Source: Yersinia rohdei ATCC 43380 (lineage in GTDB: Bacteria > Pseudomonadota > Gammaproteobacteria > Enterobacterales > Enterobacteriaceae). Taken from it: 64,000 nucleotides of DNA. Position 1 is the first letter of the stretch; each line of letters begins with the position of its first letter. Of this stretch, positions 29,925-39,799 are shown piece by piece. The notes beneath the pieces are model-generated. The model was not told the DNA's origin and did no database searches. It saw only the letters and a list, made by a program, of their open reading frames with translations. The stretch covers positions 1 through 64,000 of the forward strand of contig NZ_ACCD01000023.1 of assembly GCF_000173775.1 (NCBI RefSeq), given 5' to 3'. The position numbers and the translations under genes are program-made.

Positions 29925-30575
29925 TTAAGGTTTTGCCAAAGCCGCCGGAATAGCAGCAGGGCTTTGGGCATCCAGCGCCATATTCAGTTTCAGCACATTA
30001 ACAACAGATTCACCGAAGAAATTGGGTGTCGCTTTTTGCACATTTTCATCAATTAAATGTTTCACTTCAGACAGCGGCAGCTGGCGCACGTTGGCAATGC
30101 GAGGGGCTTGATAATAAGCCGCCGCCAGTGAAATACTCGGATCCAGACCGCTGCCAGAGGCAGTGACCAGATCTACAGGTACCGGGCCGCTTTGCATCGG
30201 GTTGGCCTGGCGCTGTAATGCCACGCGCTCACTGATAGCCTTATCCAGCGCTGGGTTACTGATAGCCAGATTACTCCCGCCAGAAGCCATTGGATTATAA
30301 GGCATATCTGCCGTTGCTGATGGGCGGCCGGCAAAATAACCCAGCTGGGTAAAGTTCTGCCCCAGCAAACTGGAGCCGATAACCTCATCACCCAGCATCA
30401 CCAATGAACCATTTGCTTGCTGGGCAAACAGCAATTTCGCCAGCCCAGTGGTCAACAGAGGATAAGCTATCCCGGTGATAAGTGTCAGTAATATCAGTAA
30501 AACCAATGCCGGGCGAAAATAGGACATAGGGCTTGCTGTAGACTGATGGGTAACTGACTGATTGGTAGATAACAT
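29925..30575 (-). CDS. kdpC: Potassium-transporting ATPase subunit KdpC
   Basis: Single-span inner-membrane subunit of the KdpFABC potassium pump, needed for high-affinity ATP binding and complex assembly. One TM helix (ALVLLILLTLITGIAYPLL) is followed by a periplasmic domain with the family motifs GRPSATA, MPYNPMASGGSNL and VTASGSGLDP. Start 30575 gives 216 residues and has AAGAGG upstream; ATG 30527 (MSYFRPALV) aligns with the usual 190-200-residue family N-terminus but lacks a ribosome binding site, so the start is uncertain. The first in-frame ATG at 30692 lies inside kdpB and is rejected. Confidence 0.93.
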   Translation of the reverse strand: MLSTNQSVTHQSTASPMSYFRPALVLLILLTLITGIAYPLLTTGLAKLLFAQQANGSLVMLGDEVIGSSLLGQNFTQLGYFAGRPSATADMPYNPMASGGSNLAISNPALDKAISERVALQRQANPMQSGPVPVDLVTASGSGLDPSISLAAAYYQAPRIANVRQLPLSEVKHLIDENVQKATPNFFGESVVNVLKLNMALDAQSPAAIPAALAKP

Positions 30576-30607
30576 AATTTGTAGCCTCTTAGTTGTATTT
30601 CTTGCAC

Positions 30608-32674
30608 TTAGCTCATCAAAGCGGTCAGCAGTAAGTCGATAAGTTTGATTCCGACAAAGGGCACCAGTAAGCCGCCCAGCCCGTAAATCCACAGGTTACG
30701 GCGCAGCAAGGCTGCGGCACTCATGGCCTTGTAACTGACGCCTTTCAGTGCCAGTGGAATAAGAAACACGATAACCAGCGCATTAAAGATAACCGCCGAC
30801 AGTATTGCCGAGGACGGTGAGTGCAACTGCATCACATTCAAGGCATTGAGCTGCGGGTAAGTGGCAGCAAAAGCGGCTGGGATAATGGCAAAATATTTGG
30901 CGACATCGTTGGCGATACTGAAGGTGGTTAATGAGCCACGAGTCATCAGCATTTGCTTGCCGATATGTACCACTTCAATCAATTTGGTGGGATTGGAGTC
31001 CAAATCCACCATGTTGCCGGCTTCTTTGGCGGCTTGAGTCCCGGAGTTCATCGCGACCGCCACATCAGCTTGTGCCAGTGCTGGGGCATCATTGGTGCCA
31101 TCGCCGGTCATCGCGACCAGGCGGCCTTCGGCTTGATACTGGCGAATCAACGCCAACTTGGCTTCTGGTGTGGCCTCGGCCAAAAAGTCATCCACCCCGG
31201 CTTCAGCAGCAATGGCTGCGGCAGTCAGACGGTTGTCACCGGTGATCATCACCGTTTTAATGCCCATTTTGCGCAGCTCGGCAAAACGTTCTTTAATGCC
31301 ACCTTTGACGATATCTTTCAGGGCAACCACCCCGAGCACCCGCGGCCCATCAGCCACTACCAATGGCGTGCCGCCAGTGCGGGCGACACTTTCTACCGCA
31401 TCTTCTACTGCCCGCGGGAAGTGGCCTTGATTAGATTCAACATGGCGACGAAGGGCATCAACCGCCCCTTTGCGGATCATGCGCTCTTGCACATTGACAC
31501 CGCTCATCCGTGTTTGTGCCGAGAAGGGCACAAAGGTGGCATTCAAGCTGTGCAGGTCGCGTTCGCGCAAGTTAAAACGTTGTTTAGCTAGCACCACAAT
31601 ACTGCGGCCTTCAGGGGTTTCGTCGGCCAGCGAAGAGAGCTGTGCGGCATCTGCCAGCTGTTGTTCGGTGACTCCGGGGGCCGGAATAAACTCGGAGGCC
31701 TGGCGATTACCCAAGGTGATGGTGCCGGTTTTATCCAGTAACAACACATCGACATCGCCAGCGGCTTCTACTGCGCGACCACTGGTGGCTATCACATTCG
31801 CAGCCAACATTCGGCTCATGCCAGCGACACCAATGGCCGACAATAACCCGCCAATAGTGGTCGGAATCAAGCACACCAATAGCGCGACTAACACGGTGAT
31901 GGTGACGGGAATACCGGCGTGATTGGCCTCGACACTGAATACCGAGAAGGGGTATAGGGTGGCGGTTGCCAGCAAAAAGACGATGGTTAATGCCACCAAT
32001 AAAATGGTCAGCGCCACTTCATTGGGGGTTTTACGCCGCTTAGCCCCTTCGACCATCGCAATCATTCGGTCGAGGAATGTCTCGCCGGGGTTAACACTGC
32101 ACTCGACGACCAGCCAGTCGGACAGCACCCGTGTGCCGCCGGTGACGGAGGAAAAGTCGCCGCCAGATTCGCGGATAACCGGTGCGGATTCGCCAGTAAT
32201 GGCGCTTTCATCCACAGAGGCACCGCCTTCCAGCACTTCGCCATCGCAAGGCACGATATCACCGGCCTCAATCAGCACCCAATCACCTTTGCGCAGGCTA
32301 TCGGCAGAGACTTTCTCTTGCGGCGCATCAACGCGGGCGGCGGATAGCTTTTTAGCCCAACTGGTTTTTTTCACGCCGCGCAAACTTTCGGCCTGCGCTT
32401 TACTGCGGCCCTCGGCCAGTGCTTCGGCAAAGTTAGCGAACAGCACGGTAAACCACAACCACAGAGCCACACTGCCGGTAAATAGGGCGCTACCTGTGGT
32501 GTGGCCGCTTAATATTGCCAACCAAATCAACGTAGTTAGCCAACTGCCCAGATACACCACGAACATCACTGGATTGCGCCACTGGACGCGCGGATCCAGT
32601 TTTTTCACAGCATCAAGCAGGGCTGTGCGCACCAGTTGCGGTTCAAAAATCGCGCGTTGTTTATGAGTCATCAT
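30608..32674 (-). CDS. kdpB: Potassium-transporting P-type ATPase subunit KdpB
   Basis: Catalytic P-type ATPase subunit that drives potassium import. 688 residues. The actuator motif is TGES ([11 protein letters not shown]), the phosphorylated aspartate is in DKTGTITLG at about residue 314, and the hinge is [20 protein letters not shown]. Membrane helices flank the cytoplasmic domains as in all group IA P-ATPases. It begins 7 bases after kdpA and is followed by kdpC. All key residues seen are intact. Confidence 0.98.
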   Translation of the reverse strand: MMTHKQRAIFEPQLVRTALLDAVKKLDPRVQWRNPVMFVVYLGSWLTTLIWLAILSGHTTGSALFTGSVALWLWFTVLFANFAEALAEGRSKAQAESLRGVKKTSWAKKLSAARVDAPQEKVSADSLRKGDWVLIEAGDIVPCDGEVLEGGASVDESAITGESAPVIRESGGDFSSVTGGTRVLSDWLVVECSVNPGETFLDRMIAMVEGAKRRKTPNEVALTILLVALTIVFLLATATLYPFSVFSVEANHAGIPVTITVLVALLVCLIPTTIGGLLSAIGVAGMSRMLAANVIATSGRAVEAAGDVDVLLLDKTGTITLGNRQASEFIPAPGVTEQQLADAAQLSSLADETPEGRSIVVLAKQRFNLRERDLHSLNATFVPFSAQTRMSGVNVQERMIRKGAVDALRRHVESNQGHFPRAVEDAVESVARTGGTPLVVADGPRVLGVVALKDIVKGGIKERFAELRKMGIKTVMITGDNRLTAAAIAAEAGVDDFLAEATPEAKLALIRQYQAEGRLVAMTGDGTNDAPALAQADVAVAMNSGTQAAKEAGNMVDLDSNPTKLIEVVHIGKQMLMTRGSLTTFSIANDVAKYFAIIPAAFAATYPQLNALNVMQLHSPSSAILSAVIFNALVIVFLIPLALKGVSYKAMSAAALLRRNLWIYGLGGLLVPFVGIKLIDLLLTALMS

Positions 32675-32681
32675 TGTTATC

Positions 32682-34370
32682 TCAGTGGATTAACCAAATC
32701 TGCAAATGTTCGGCAACTGGGCCTAAGGCCAGTGCGGGGATAAAGGTCAATGCGCCGACCAACAACACCGTGCCGACCAGCAAGCCGATAAACAGGGGGC
32801 CGGAGGTTGGCAGAGTGCCATTACCCGCCGGTTGCCGTTTTTTCGCTACCAATGAACTGGCAATGGCCAGCACCGGCAGAATGACTCCGAATCGCCCCAG
32901 GAACATCGCCGCAGCCAGCAGCAGGTTATAAAATGGCGTATTGACACTCAGGCCCGCAAAGGCGCTGCCATTGTTGTTTGCCGCACTGGAAAGGGCGTAA
33001 AGCACTTCACTAAAACCATGCGCGCCGGGGTTAAGGATCCCCGCTCGGCCCGCATCGGTACAGAGAGCCAGTGCCGTGCCTAACAGCACCACCGCAGGTG
33101 TTACCAGAATGGCTAACGCGGTCATTTTCATCTCAAAAACGTCAATTTTTTTGCCCAGATATTCTGGAGTGCGACCAATCATCAGCCCGGCAATAAACAC
33201 GGTTAACAGCACGAATAACAGCATGCCGTACAAACCCGAACCGACGCCGCCAAACACCACTTCGCCAATTTGCATCAACCACATTGGCACCATGCCGCCC
33301 AAGGCGGTAAAGGAGTCGTGCATGGCATTCACCGCCCCGCAAGAGGCCGCGGTGGTCACCACGGCATACATGCTGGTGGCGAGGATGCCAAACCGCGATT
33401 CTTTACCTTCCATATTGATATTGCTGTCGGCCCCTAACTGGGTTAAATGCGGGTTTCCGGTCAGTTCGGCATACATCACCACGGTGACCGCCACGATAAA
33501 AATCAGTGACATAGCCCAGATGAGTGCATGACCCTGGCGGTTATCTCCCACCACCTGACCAAAAGCAAAGCACAGGGCGCAGGGGAGAAGGAAAATGGCC
33601 AACATCTGCACAAAATTGCTAAATGCGGTTGGGTTTTCAAAAGGATGGGCGGAGTTAGCGCCAAAGAAACCACCGCCATTGGTGCCCAACATTTTGATTG
33701 CTTCTTGCGAAGCCACCGGCCCCATAGGTAAGGTTTGTTTTACCCCCTCTAAGGTGGTGATATGCAAGTAACTATCCAGGTTTTGCAAGACGCCCTGACT
33801 GACAAAAATCAGGGCGATGACCAAGGAGATTGGCACTAACACATATAAAGTGATGCGCACCAAGTCAACCCAGGCATTACCCAGAGTTGCTGCCGAATGG
33901 CGGGCAAAAGCGCGTATCAGGGCAAAGGCGACAGCAATGCCGGTAGCCGCGGACAGAAAGTTTTGCACTGTCAGACCGGCCATTTGGCTCAGATAACTGA
34001 GGGTGTTTTCGCCGCTATAGGCTTGCCAATTGGTGTTGGTGACAAAACTGACGGCGGTATTCAGTGCCAAATGCCATGACATACCCGGCATATGTTCCGG
34101 GTTCAATGGCAATGAGCCTTGCGTCATTAACAACACAAATAACAGCACAATACCCAGCAGGTTAAAGCTGAGAATAGCCAGCGCATATTGCCAGCCATTC
34201 ATTTCTTCATTTTTTACACCGCTACAACGCCATATACCGGCCTCGAATTTTTGCAGTGCCGAGAAGGGGTAGCCTTCAATAAGGCGCGCCAGAAAGCCCC
34301 CTAATGGACGCGACAGCACCAACAGCACCAGCATAAAACTGGCGATAAGTAGAAATCCTGATGCAGCCAT
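32682..34370 (-). CDS. kdpA: Potassium-transporting ATPase subunit KdpA
   Basis: Potassium-selective channel-like subunit of the Kdp pump. 562 residues with about ten TM helices. Selectivity-filter segments of the four pore repeats can be recognised, including [33 protein letters not shown] and a third [16 protein letters not shown]. The gene directly follows kdpF with no gap between stop and ATG. Fits the E. coli family length of 557. Confidence 0.98.
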   Translation of the reverse strand: MAASGFLLIASFMLVLLVLSRPLGGFLARLIEGYPFSALQKFEAGIWRCSGVKNEEMNGWQYALAILSFNLLGIVLLFVLLMTQGSLPLNPEHMPGMSWHLALNTAVSFVTNTNWQAYSGENTLSYLSQMAGLTVQNFLSAATGIAVAFALIRAFARHSAATLGNAWVDLVRITLYVLVPISLVIALIFVSQGVLQNLDSYLHITTLEGVKQTLPMGPVASQEAIKMLGTNGGGFFGANSAHPFENPTAFSNFVQMLAIFLLPCALCFAFGQVVGDNRQGHALIWAMSLIFIVAVTVVMYAELTGNPHLTQLGADSNINMEGKESRFGILATSMYAVVTTAASCGAVNAMHDSFTALGGMVPMWLMQIGEVVFGGVGSGLYGMLLFVLLTVFIAGLMIGRTPEYLGKKIDVFEMKMTALAILVTPAVVLLGTALALCTDAGRAGILNPGAHGFSEVLYALSSAANNNGSAFAGLSVNTPFYNLLLAAAMFLGRFGVILPVLAIASSLVAKKRQPAGNGTLPTSGPLFIGLLVGTVLLVGALTFIPALALGPVAEHLQIWLIH

Positions 34371-34460
34371 TTAAAAGTCCTCCGCGTTAAACAGGGCATA
34401 AACCAAATAGCCCAGAAGCAGCAGAACCAGCAGCGCCCCACCTATGATGCTGAAACTCAC
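34371..34460 (-). CDS. kdpF: Small membrane subunit KdpF
   Basis: A 29-residue single-helix peptide reading MSFSIIGGALLVLLLLGYLV at its start, then YALFNAEDF, nearly the same as E. coli KdpF. It stabilises the KdpABC complex in the membrane. The start is GTG 34460, preceded by GGAGG at seven bases. Its stop codon abuts the kdpA ATG, so the two are translationally coupled. Easily missed because it is so short. Confidence 0.93.
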   Translation of the reverse strand: MSFSIIGGALLVLLLLGYLVYALFNAEDF

Positions 34461-34579
34461 GATACACCTCCACAGGTCTTATTTTTGAAAACCAAGCTAT
34501 TGATAACCCGGTTTTTGATAGCCAATTTTTTGATAACAACAGCTTAGGAAGTTGTAAGAAAAGTTCTTGATAAAAAAGC

Positions 34580-34612
34580 GAGGCGGAGTGTAAAAAAAGT
34601 ATAAAAACGGTC
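34580..34612 (-). promoter_or_regulatory. KdpE-binding region of the kdpFABC promoter
   Basis: On the minus strand a T-rich block, TTTTTATACTTTTTTTACAC, runs into a GC-rich CTCCGCC. It closely matches the KdpE site known upstream of E. coli kdpF and lies about 120 bases before the kdpF start. The promoter itself should lie between 34480 and 34570. Confidence 0.7.
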
Positions 34613-34974
34613 ATAAAATAAGCTAAAAATGAGTGTAAATTAGGCAGTGATAAGGCGTGGAATCAAAAGACGTCATCAAAATGCGATTTTCATACTGAAT
34701 GTATCCAGCCTTCTAATTCATAAATGGTATGTAACTTTGGCACAACAAGTGCCGAGCAATGTTTAACCTTGATGTAACAAAATTACAGATTTGATGGTTT
34801 TTTTCTGTTTTTACTCTGAATTAGTGGTCGGATGAGTGGTAAAATTTCAAACAATGCGGTAAAATTTTGTCCAGTTTCCAATTTTGTTTATTTTACTTTC
34901 AACGCCAAGCGGTAAATCGGTTCAGTGCTCTTTGGCCAGCGGTTACACGACGGCGTTTTGTAAGGAGGGTTATT
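34613..34974. other. kdp-ybfA divergent spacer
   Basis: About 360 AT-rich bases between the kdp regulatory region and ybfA. It should hold the ybfA promoter. Nothing else was recognised. The ybfA ribosome binding site AAGGAGGG ends at 34969. Confidence 0.5.
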
Positions 34975-35181
34975 ATGTCTATGTACAATACATTTCCATT
35001 ACATCAGGTTATTTTGCGTCGTATCGCGGTAATTCTGGTGGGATTACTGGCTCTGCCCGTCATGCTTTTTCGCAAGGATCGCGCCCGTTTTTATAGCTAT
35101 TTGCACCGTGTCTGGGTCAAAACCAGTGATAAACCGGTGTGGTTGGCGCAGTCTGAAATGGCACCGCAAGATTTCTATTGA
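34975..35181 (+). CDS. ybfA: Small membrane-associated protein YbfA
   Basis: 68 residues. One hydrophobic segment ([16 protein letters not shown]) is followed by a conserved basic and aromatic tail, [23 protein letters not shown], very similar to E. coli YbfA. Function unknown. Start ATG 34975 has the strong AAGGAGGG; the in-frame start at 34867 adds unrelated residues and lacks such a site. It stays next to kdp in several enterobacteria, which suggests but does not show a link to potassium or osmotic stress. Confidence 0.92.
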   Translation: MSMYNTFPLHQVILRRIAVILVGLLALPVMLFRKDRARFYSYLHRVWVKTSDKPVWLAQSEMAPQDFY

Positions 35182-35220
35182 TTGTTAATAGACTGAATTT
35201 TTAAACACTTAAATCTTAAA

Positions 35221-35255
35221 AAGGCTCATAAGCTGAATGCTTGTGAGCCTTTTTA
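35221..35255 (+). terminator. Rho-independent terminator of ybfA
   Basis: AGGCTCATAAGC pairs with GCTTGTGAGCCT (one wobble) around a five-base loop, followed by T5. Confidence 0.9.
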
Positions 35256-35264
35256 TTTGCGACG

Positions 35265-35411
35265 GTGTTACAAGACGGCGCACTGGATAGCCTGGTGGCG
35301 ATGATGGGCCAGCATGATTTCACTGAGAGCCGCGCTGGTTTTATGTCTCAGTTAGAGACTGACTTGCGTAATAACATGATTACCGCATGGAGTAATATTA
35401 TTGCCACCTAA
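35265..35411 (+). pseudogene. Probable 3' remnant of a lost gene
   Basis: A 48-codon open frame reading VLQDGALDSLVAMMGQHDFT then ESRAGFMSQLETDLRNNM and ending ITAWSNIIAT. Composition is that of a normal amphipathic helical protein, and a good terminator follows at 35451. There is no ribosome binding site, and the frame runs straight out of the ybfA terminator. This looks like the tail of a gene whose 5' part was deleted. The family is not recognised. Confidence 0.4.
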
Positions 35412-35450
35412 GACAATATTATTACTTTAATAACCAGTATTGAGATCATC

Positions 35451-35484
35451 ATGCCGTTCAGGTCATTACTGGACGGCATTTTTA
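35451..35484 (+). terminator. Rho-independent terminator after the gene remnant
   Basis: ATGCCGTTC pairs with GGACGGCAT (one G-U) around an eleven-base loop, followed by TTTTA. It has no intact gene in front of it, which supports the remnant call. Confidence 0.75.
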
Positions 35485-35558
35485 TTGGCATCTTTTGTGC
35501 CCTACAACAATAAGATTGTTATGATGAAGCTCATGGTTTTTACCTTCAGGGCTGGCTC

Positions 35559-36044
35559 ATGTCGATAACAAATAAGCAGGTCAATAGTGCTGAAAGTCGC
35601 TATATTTTGTGTGAATTTGATCAATTAATGGCCGGTAGCATTACCCGTGGCAAATTGATGGCGTTCCACAGCCGCTATAAACTGGTGTTGTTAGCGCATT
35701 CTCAACCTGAATATCGTGAGATTGGACCTTTTGTTGCAGGAATGGATAAATGGCCTTCATTAGCTGAGTTTGCTACCGAGTATCGCCAACGGCTGTTACA
35801 GCTGTTATCTCATCAGCCTACTGCGGCGAATCACACCAATGTATTGATGCATGTGCAGGGCTATTTTCGGCCTTATCTTACCTCAGAGCAACGCCAGGCC
35901 TTGGCACAGCTTATTGAAAAATACCGCACTGGTGATGTGCCCCTTACTGTGCCTATAGCCCAAATAACAGCTTATATGACTGAATTCCCAAATGATTATC
36001 TTGCTGGGCAGCACTATTTTACTTTTTATTCAGCGCAAGGATAA
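35559..36044 (+). CDS. ybgA: DUF1722 protein YbgA
   Basis: 161 residues, all one DUF1722 domain, including GKLMAFHSRYKLVLLAHSQ and HVQGYFRPYLTSEQRQ. Function not established; the domain occurs alone or fused in DNA-repair-linked proteins, and the gene is usually next to photolyase, as here (3-base gap). A role linked to photolyase is an inference from position. The start has a weak ribosome binding site (GGGCTGG). Confidence 0.92.
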   Translation: MSITNKQVNSAESRYILCEFDQLMAGSITRGKLMAFHSRYKLVLLAHSQPEYREIGPFVAGMDKWPSLAEFATEYRQRLLQLLSHQPTAANHTNVLMHVQGYFRPYLTSEQRQALAQLIEKYRTGDVPLTVPIAQITAYMTEFPNDYLAGQHYFTFYSAQG

Positions 36045-36047
36045 AAC

Positions 36048-37490
36048 ATGGCGACCCATCTGGTCTGGTTTCGCAATGATTTACGGATCACCGATAACCT
36101 GGCGCTCCATGCCGCTTGTAAAGACTCACAAGCCACTGTTATTGCTGTATTTGTTGCGACACCAGTACAATGGGGAAAGCAGGATATGGCCCCACGGCAG
36201 GCGGCTTTCTTGTGGCAAAATCTGCAACAGTTGCGGGCGGTGTTGGCAGAGCGCGCCATACCGCTGCACTACCATCAGTGTGATGAATTTAAAGATTCTA
36301 TTAACTGGCTGGATGATTTTTGCCAGCAACATCAGATTGATGCGCTGTTTTATAATCAACAGTATGAATGGAATGAGCGGCAACGTGATGATGCACTGAT
36401 AGCAAAACTCGCCGGTCGGGTCATTTGCCACAGTTTTCATGATAGTTTGTTATTGCCGCCGGGGAGTGTGCTGACGGGAAATGGTAAAATGTATCAAGTA
36501 TTTACCCCATTCCGCCGAGCATTTATTCAACGGTTAATGATGTCCGATTATCGCAGTGTGCCAGCACCGAAAGCCCGTCAGACCAAGATAGCTATTGAAC
36601 CGGCATCATGGGGCCCGTTTGATTACCCGCAGCAGTCTGTCGATAACCAGCTGTTTCCTGCGGGCGAAGAGGCGGCGCTTTTACGCCTGCGCACTTTTTG
36701 TCGTGAGCAGGTTCAGGACTATCAGCAACAACGTGATCTGCCCGCCGTGGCAGGTACCAGTTGTCTGTCACCTTATTTGGCTCTGGGAATACTTTCACCC
36801 CGTCAATGTGTTAATCGCTTGCGGGCGGAGTGTCCGGAGGTGTTTGAAAAAGCGGATGGCGGTGCCTTTATCTGGCTTAATGAGCTGATTTGGCGTGAAT
36901 TTTATCGTCATTTGCTCGTGGCGTATCCGCGGTTATGCCAGCATCGTCCCTTTATTGACTGGACTGATGCGGTAGTATGGAATCATTCGGAACAGCACTT
37001 GCTGGCCTGGCAACAAGGGCGGACAGGTTACCCTATTGTTGATGCAGCAATGCGGCAACTGAATGAAACGGGTTGGATGCATAACCGGCTGCGGATGATT
37101 AGCGCCAGTTTTCTGGTTAAAGATCTGTTGATTAACTGGCGGCATGGCGAGCGCTATTTTATGTCGCAATTGTTGGACGGTGACTTAGCCGCCAATAACG
37201 GCGGCTGGCAGTGGGCAGCTTCAACCGGTACTGATGCCGCGCCCTATTTTCGTATTTTTAACCCCACGACGCAGGGAGAGCGTTTTGATAAAAAAGGTAT
37301 TTTTATTCGCCGCTGGTTACCTGAATTGTCTGCGGTGCCAGACAGTGATATCCACCAGCCGTGGCATTGGGCGCAGCAGCAACAGCACCCATTGGATTAC
37401 CCGCCACCACTGGTTGACCACAAGCAAGCCAGATTGGCTACACTCGCGGCATTTGACGCCGCTAAGCGGGATGGCAGCAAGGATCCCTAA
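36048..37490 (+). CDS. phrB: Deoxyribodipyrimidine photolyase
   Basis: Blue-light DNA repair enzyme that splits cyclobutane pyrimidine dimers. 480 residues. The N-terminal Rossmann domain binds the antenna folate (HLVWFRNDLRITDN). The C-terminal FAD domain has the family segments GTSCLSPYLALGILSPR, WLNELIWREFYRHLL, GRTGYPIVDAAMRQLNETGW, MHNRLRMISASFLVKDLL and NNGGWQWAASTGTDAAPYFR, with the tryptophans for electron transfer and dimer contact. Cotranscribed with ybgA and probably with the next gene 15 bases on. Confidence 0.97.
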   Translation: MATHLVWFRNDLRITDNLALHAACKDSQATVIAVFVATPVQWGKQDMAPRQAAFLWQNLQQLRAVLAERAIPLHYHQCDEFKDSINWLDDFCQQHQIDALFYNQQYEWNERQRDDALIAKLAGRVICHSFHDSLLLPPGSVLTGNGKMYQVFTPFRRAFIQRLMMSDYRSVPAPKARQTKIAIEPASWGPFDYPQQSVDNQLFPAGEEAALLRLRTFCREQVQDYQQQRDLPAVAGTSCLSPYLALGILSPRQCVNRLRAECPEVFEKADGGAFIWLNELIWREFYRHLLVAYPRLCQHRPFIDWTDAVVWNHSEQHLLAWQQGRTGYPIVDAAMRQLNETGWMHNRLRMISASFLVKDLLINWRHGERYFMSQLLDGDLAANNGGWQWAASTGTDAAPYFRIFNPTTQGERFDKKGIFIRRWLPELSAVPDSDIHQPWHWAQQQQHPLDYPPPLVDHKQARLATLAAFDAAKRDGSKDP

Positions 37491-37505
37491 CCACCAGGAG
37501 CCTTC

Positions 37506-38561
37506 ATGTTTTTGACAACACGTTTAATTCAATCGGCATCAGCTATTCGCCAGCTCAATGGCAGGAAATACCGCAACAAGCTGATTAACGCCGGATTGGT
37601 TTTCTCGGTTAGCCTTTATAGCTCGCTGGCTACGGCAGGTTTTGAAGTTGTCGCTCTTGGGGTCGATGGCGGAGTCAGCGATGGCAATCTGACCTCTTAT
37701 CTGATCCGTGATGATAGCCAGCCAGTGTATTTGGCGCTGGATGCCGGTTCGGTACTGCCGGGGATAGCTAAGGCACTGGAAAAAGGCCATTTTTCTGAAG
37801 TTACGGATGAGATTGCCGCGCCATTGACTCGCCAGGGATATATTTTCCGTCAGCGCATTAACAGCTATTTTATCAGCCACGCCCATCTTGACCATGTTTC
37901 TGGCCTAATTATTGGCTCGCCAGAAGACAGTAAAAAAACTATTTATGCCTCTGCCGATACCATTGATGTGCTGCGAAATTATTATTTTAATTGGCGTGTC
38001 TGGCCCAATTTCACCGACAGCGGCAGTGGCACCCGTTTGGGCACTTACCGCATGCAACTGGTGCGCCCGGCTCAATCATTGAGTTTGGGATTGACGCGCT
38101 TAACCGGCGAAATGTACCCCTTGAGTCACGATAAATCGCCATCTTCGATGTTACTTATCAGCAGTAATAATGAGGCATTTGCCTATTTTGGTGATACTGG
38201 CGCGGATGAAATAGAATCGGCGAAAAACCTGGGTGTGGTGTGGCGTAAGCTGGCAGAAAAGGTTAAGCAGCAGCAATTGAAGGGGATGATAATTGAAGTT
38301 TCCTATCCCAATGAGGCTCCTGACGGCAAGCTGTATGGTCATATGACCCCCAAGTTATTACTGAAAGAATTGAAAAATCTGGAGAAATACAGTGGCGAAG
38401 GCCAACCTTTGGCCGGGTTGTCGGTGGTCATTAGCCATATCAAACCCTCATTCCAGCAGGGGCAGGATGTGCGCAAAATCATTGCGACTGAGCTGGCACA
38501 GGGTAATGATATGGGAATTAAATTTATCATTATGGAACAAGGTGATAGCCTGAAATTCTAA
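37506..38561 (+). CDS. cpdP: Periplasmic class II cyclic-nucleotide phosphodiesterase (CpdP-like)
   Basis: 351 residues. A metallo-beta-lactamase fold with SHAHLDHVSGL as the metal motif and YFGDTGADE and GHMTPK as later metal or active-site segments. It fits the class II PDE family of Vibrio fischeri CpdP and yeast Pde1, which hydrolyse 3',5'-cAMP. A hydrophobic stretch at about 26-44 ending SSLATA before GFEV looks like a signal peptide after a long basic n-region. Start ATG 37506 has AGGAG upstream. A periplasmic enzyme would act on extracellular cAMP. Downstream of phrB, with no obvious functional link. Confidence 0.85.
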   Translation: MFLTTRLIQSASAIRQLNGRKYRNKLINAGLVFSVSLYSSLATAGFEVVALGVDGGVSDGNLTSYLIRDDSQPVYLALDAGSVLPGIAKALEKGHFSEVTDEIAAPLTRQGYIFRQRINSYFISHAHLDHVSGLIIGSPEDSKKTIYASADTIDVLRNYYFNWRVWPNFTDSGSGTRLGTYRMQLVRPAQSLSLGLTRLTGEMYPLSHDKSPSSMLLISSNNEAFAYFGDTGADEIESAKNLGVVWRKLAEKVKQQQLKGMIIEVSYPNEAPDGKLYGHMTPKLLLKELKNLEKYSGEGQPLAGLSVVISHIKPSFQQGQDVRKIIATELAQGNDMGIKFIIMEQGDSLKF

Positions 38562-38633
38562 TCTGAGATCGGCAAAATCAGGGGATTGAATTTATACTTT
38601 TCATCTATTTGTTAATTGGCGAGATTAAACGAA

Positions 38634-39377
38634 ATGCGTAACACGGAATTAGAAACTCTGCTCAATAACCAACTCAATATCGCCGCTTTTCAGGATTACG
38701 CGCCTAATGGGTTGCAGGTTGAGGGGCGTGAGGACGTCCGGCGCATCGTCACTGGCGTCACGGCCAGTCAAGCCTTACTGGATGCGGCGGTAGAGCAACA
38801 GGCGGATGCTATTTTGGTGCATCACGGTTATTTTTGGAAAAACGAACCTTCAGTGGTGCGGGGCATGAAACGTAACCGACTGAAAACATTGCTAACCAAT
38901 GATATCAATCTGTATGGCTATCATTTGCCGCTGGATGCCCACCCAGAATTAGGTAATAACGCCCAACTGGCTAAATTGCTGGATATTCACGTGTTGGGTG
39001 AAATTGAACCACTGTTGCCTTATGGCGAGTTTGAAAAACCGCTAAATGCAGTGATTTTACGTGAACGTCTGGAAAAAGTGCTAGGGCGGGCGGTATTACA
39101 CTGTGGTGACCATGCACCCACGAGCCTCCGGCGGATTGCCTGGTGCAGTGGTGGTGGGCAAGGATATATTCAGCAAGCAGCTGAATTTGGGGTCGATGCA
39201 TTCATTACTGGCGAAGTTTCGGAGCAAACTATCCATATTGCTCGGGAAATGGGGGTGAATTTTTATGCAGCTGGGCATCATGCCACTGAGCGCTATGGTA
39301 TTAAGGCGCTAGGTGAATGGCTCGCTACCCATCATCAGCTTGAAGTGACTTTTATTGACATCCCTAACCCCGCCTGA
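38634..39377 (+). CDS. ybgI: Nif3-family metal-binding protein YbgI
   Basis: 247 residues. Nif3/DUF34 family: toroidal hexamer with a dinuclear metal site, with ligand motifs VHHGYFWK and HLPLDAH early, FITGEVSEQ and AGHHATERYG late. A GTP cyclohydrolase-like role or metal-insertion role has been proposed; the function is not settled. Start ATG 38634 (MRNTELE) aligns with E. coli; an in-frame start 18 bases earlier has no better signal. In enterobacteria it precedes the pxp genes, as here. Confidence 0.94.
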   Translation: MRNTELETLLNNQLNIAAFQDYAPNGLQVEGREDVRRIVTGVTASQALLDAAVEQQADAILVHHGYFWKNEPSVVRGMKRNRLKTLLTNDINLYGYHLPLDAHPELGNNAQLAKLLDIHVLGEIEPLLPYGEFEKPLNAVILRERLEKVLGRAVLHCGDHAPTSLRRIAWCSGGGQGYIQQAAEFGVDAFITGEVSEQTIHIAREMGVNFYAAGHHATERYGIKALGEWLATHHQLEVTFIDIPNPA

Positions 39378-39799
39378 GTTGGGTTAGATGCTTACTGGGC
39401 ACCAGTGGTTAGCCGCATTGGTGCTCAATCAATTTAGTCGCCACACGGCGGATGCTTAACGGTATTTAACCACAATAAAAATAAGGCTTTTTTAAGTTAA
39501 GGGTATTAAAAACAAACATCTGACCTAAATTAAATGATAAAACTGCATTTTTTCATATTATTCCCTCGCTTTACTCTGATTTTAAATAAGAAAAAAATCC
39601 ATTCCTGCCCTCTATCTTCATCAAAAAACCATAAAAACAATAAGTTGTGATGGTTTATATGGCTATTGGCTGCGAATCTAGAAATTACTCTTAATTATGG
39701 GTTGGCCCACTTCTATTGACAGCGGCTAGGGTGCTGACGCATAAATATATCCATAAGACGGGTATTTATTTAACAACGAAAACAAACAGGGAGACGGGA
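39378..39799 (+). other. ybgI-pxpB spacer
   Basis: About 420 bases, AT-rich in its middle (39460-39660), presumably carrying the pxp promoter. A GCACCA/TGGTGC hairpin lies at about 39398-39425 without a T run. No gene was recognised. Confidence 0.5.

Noticed and set aside
30576-30692. Long N-terminal extension of kdpC from an upstream ATG
   Set aside because: The extension lies within the kdpB coding sequence and is not part of the KdpC family.
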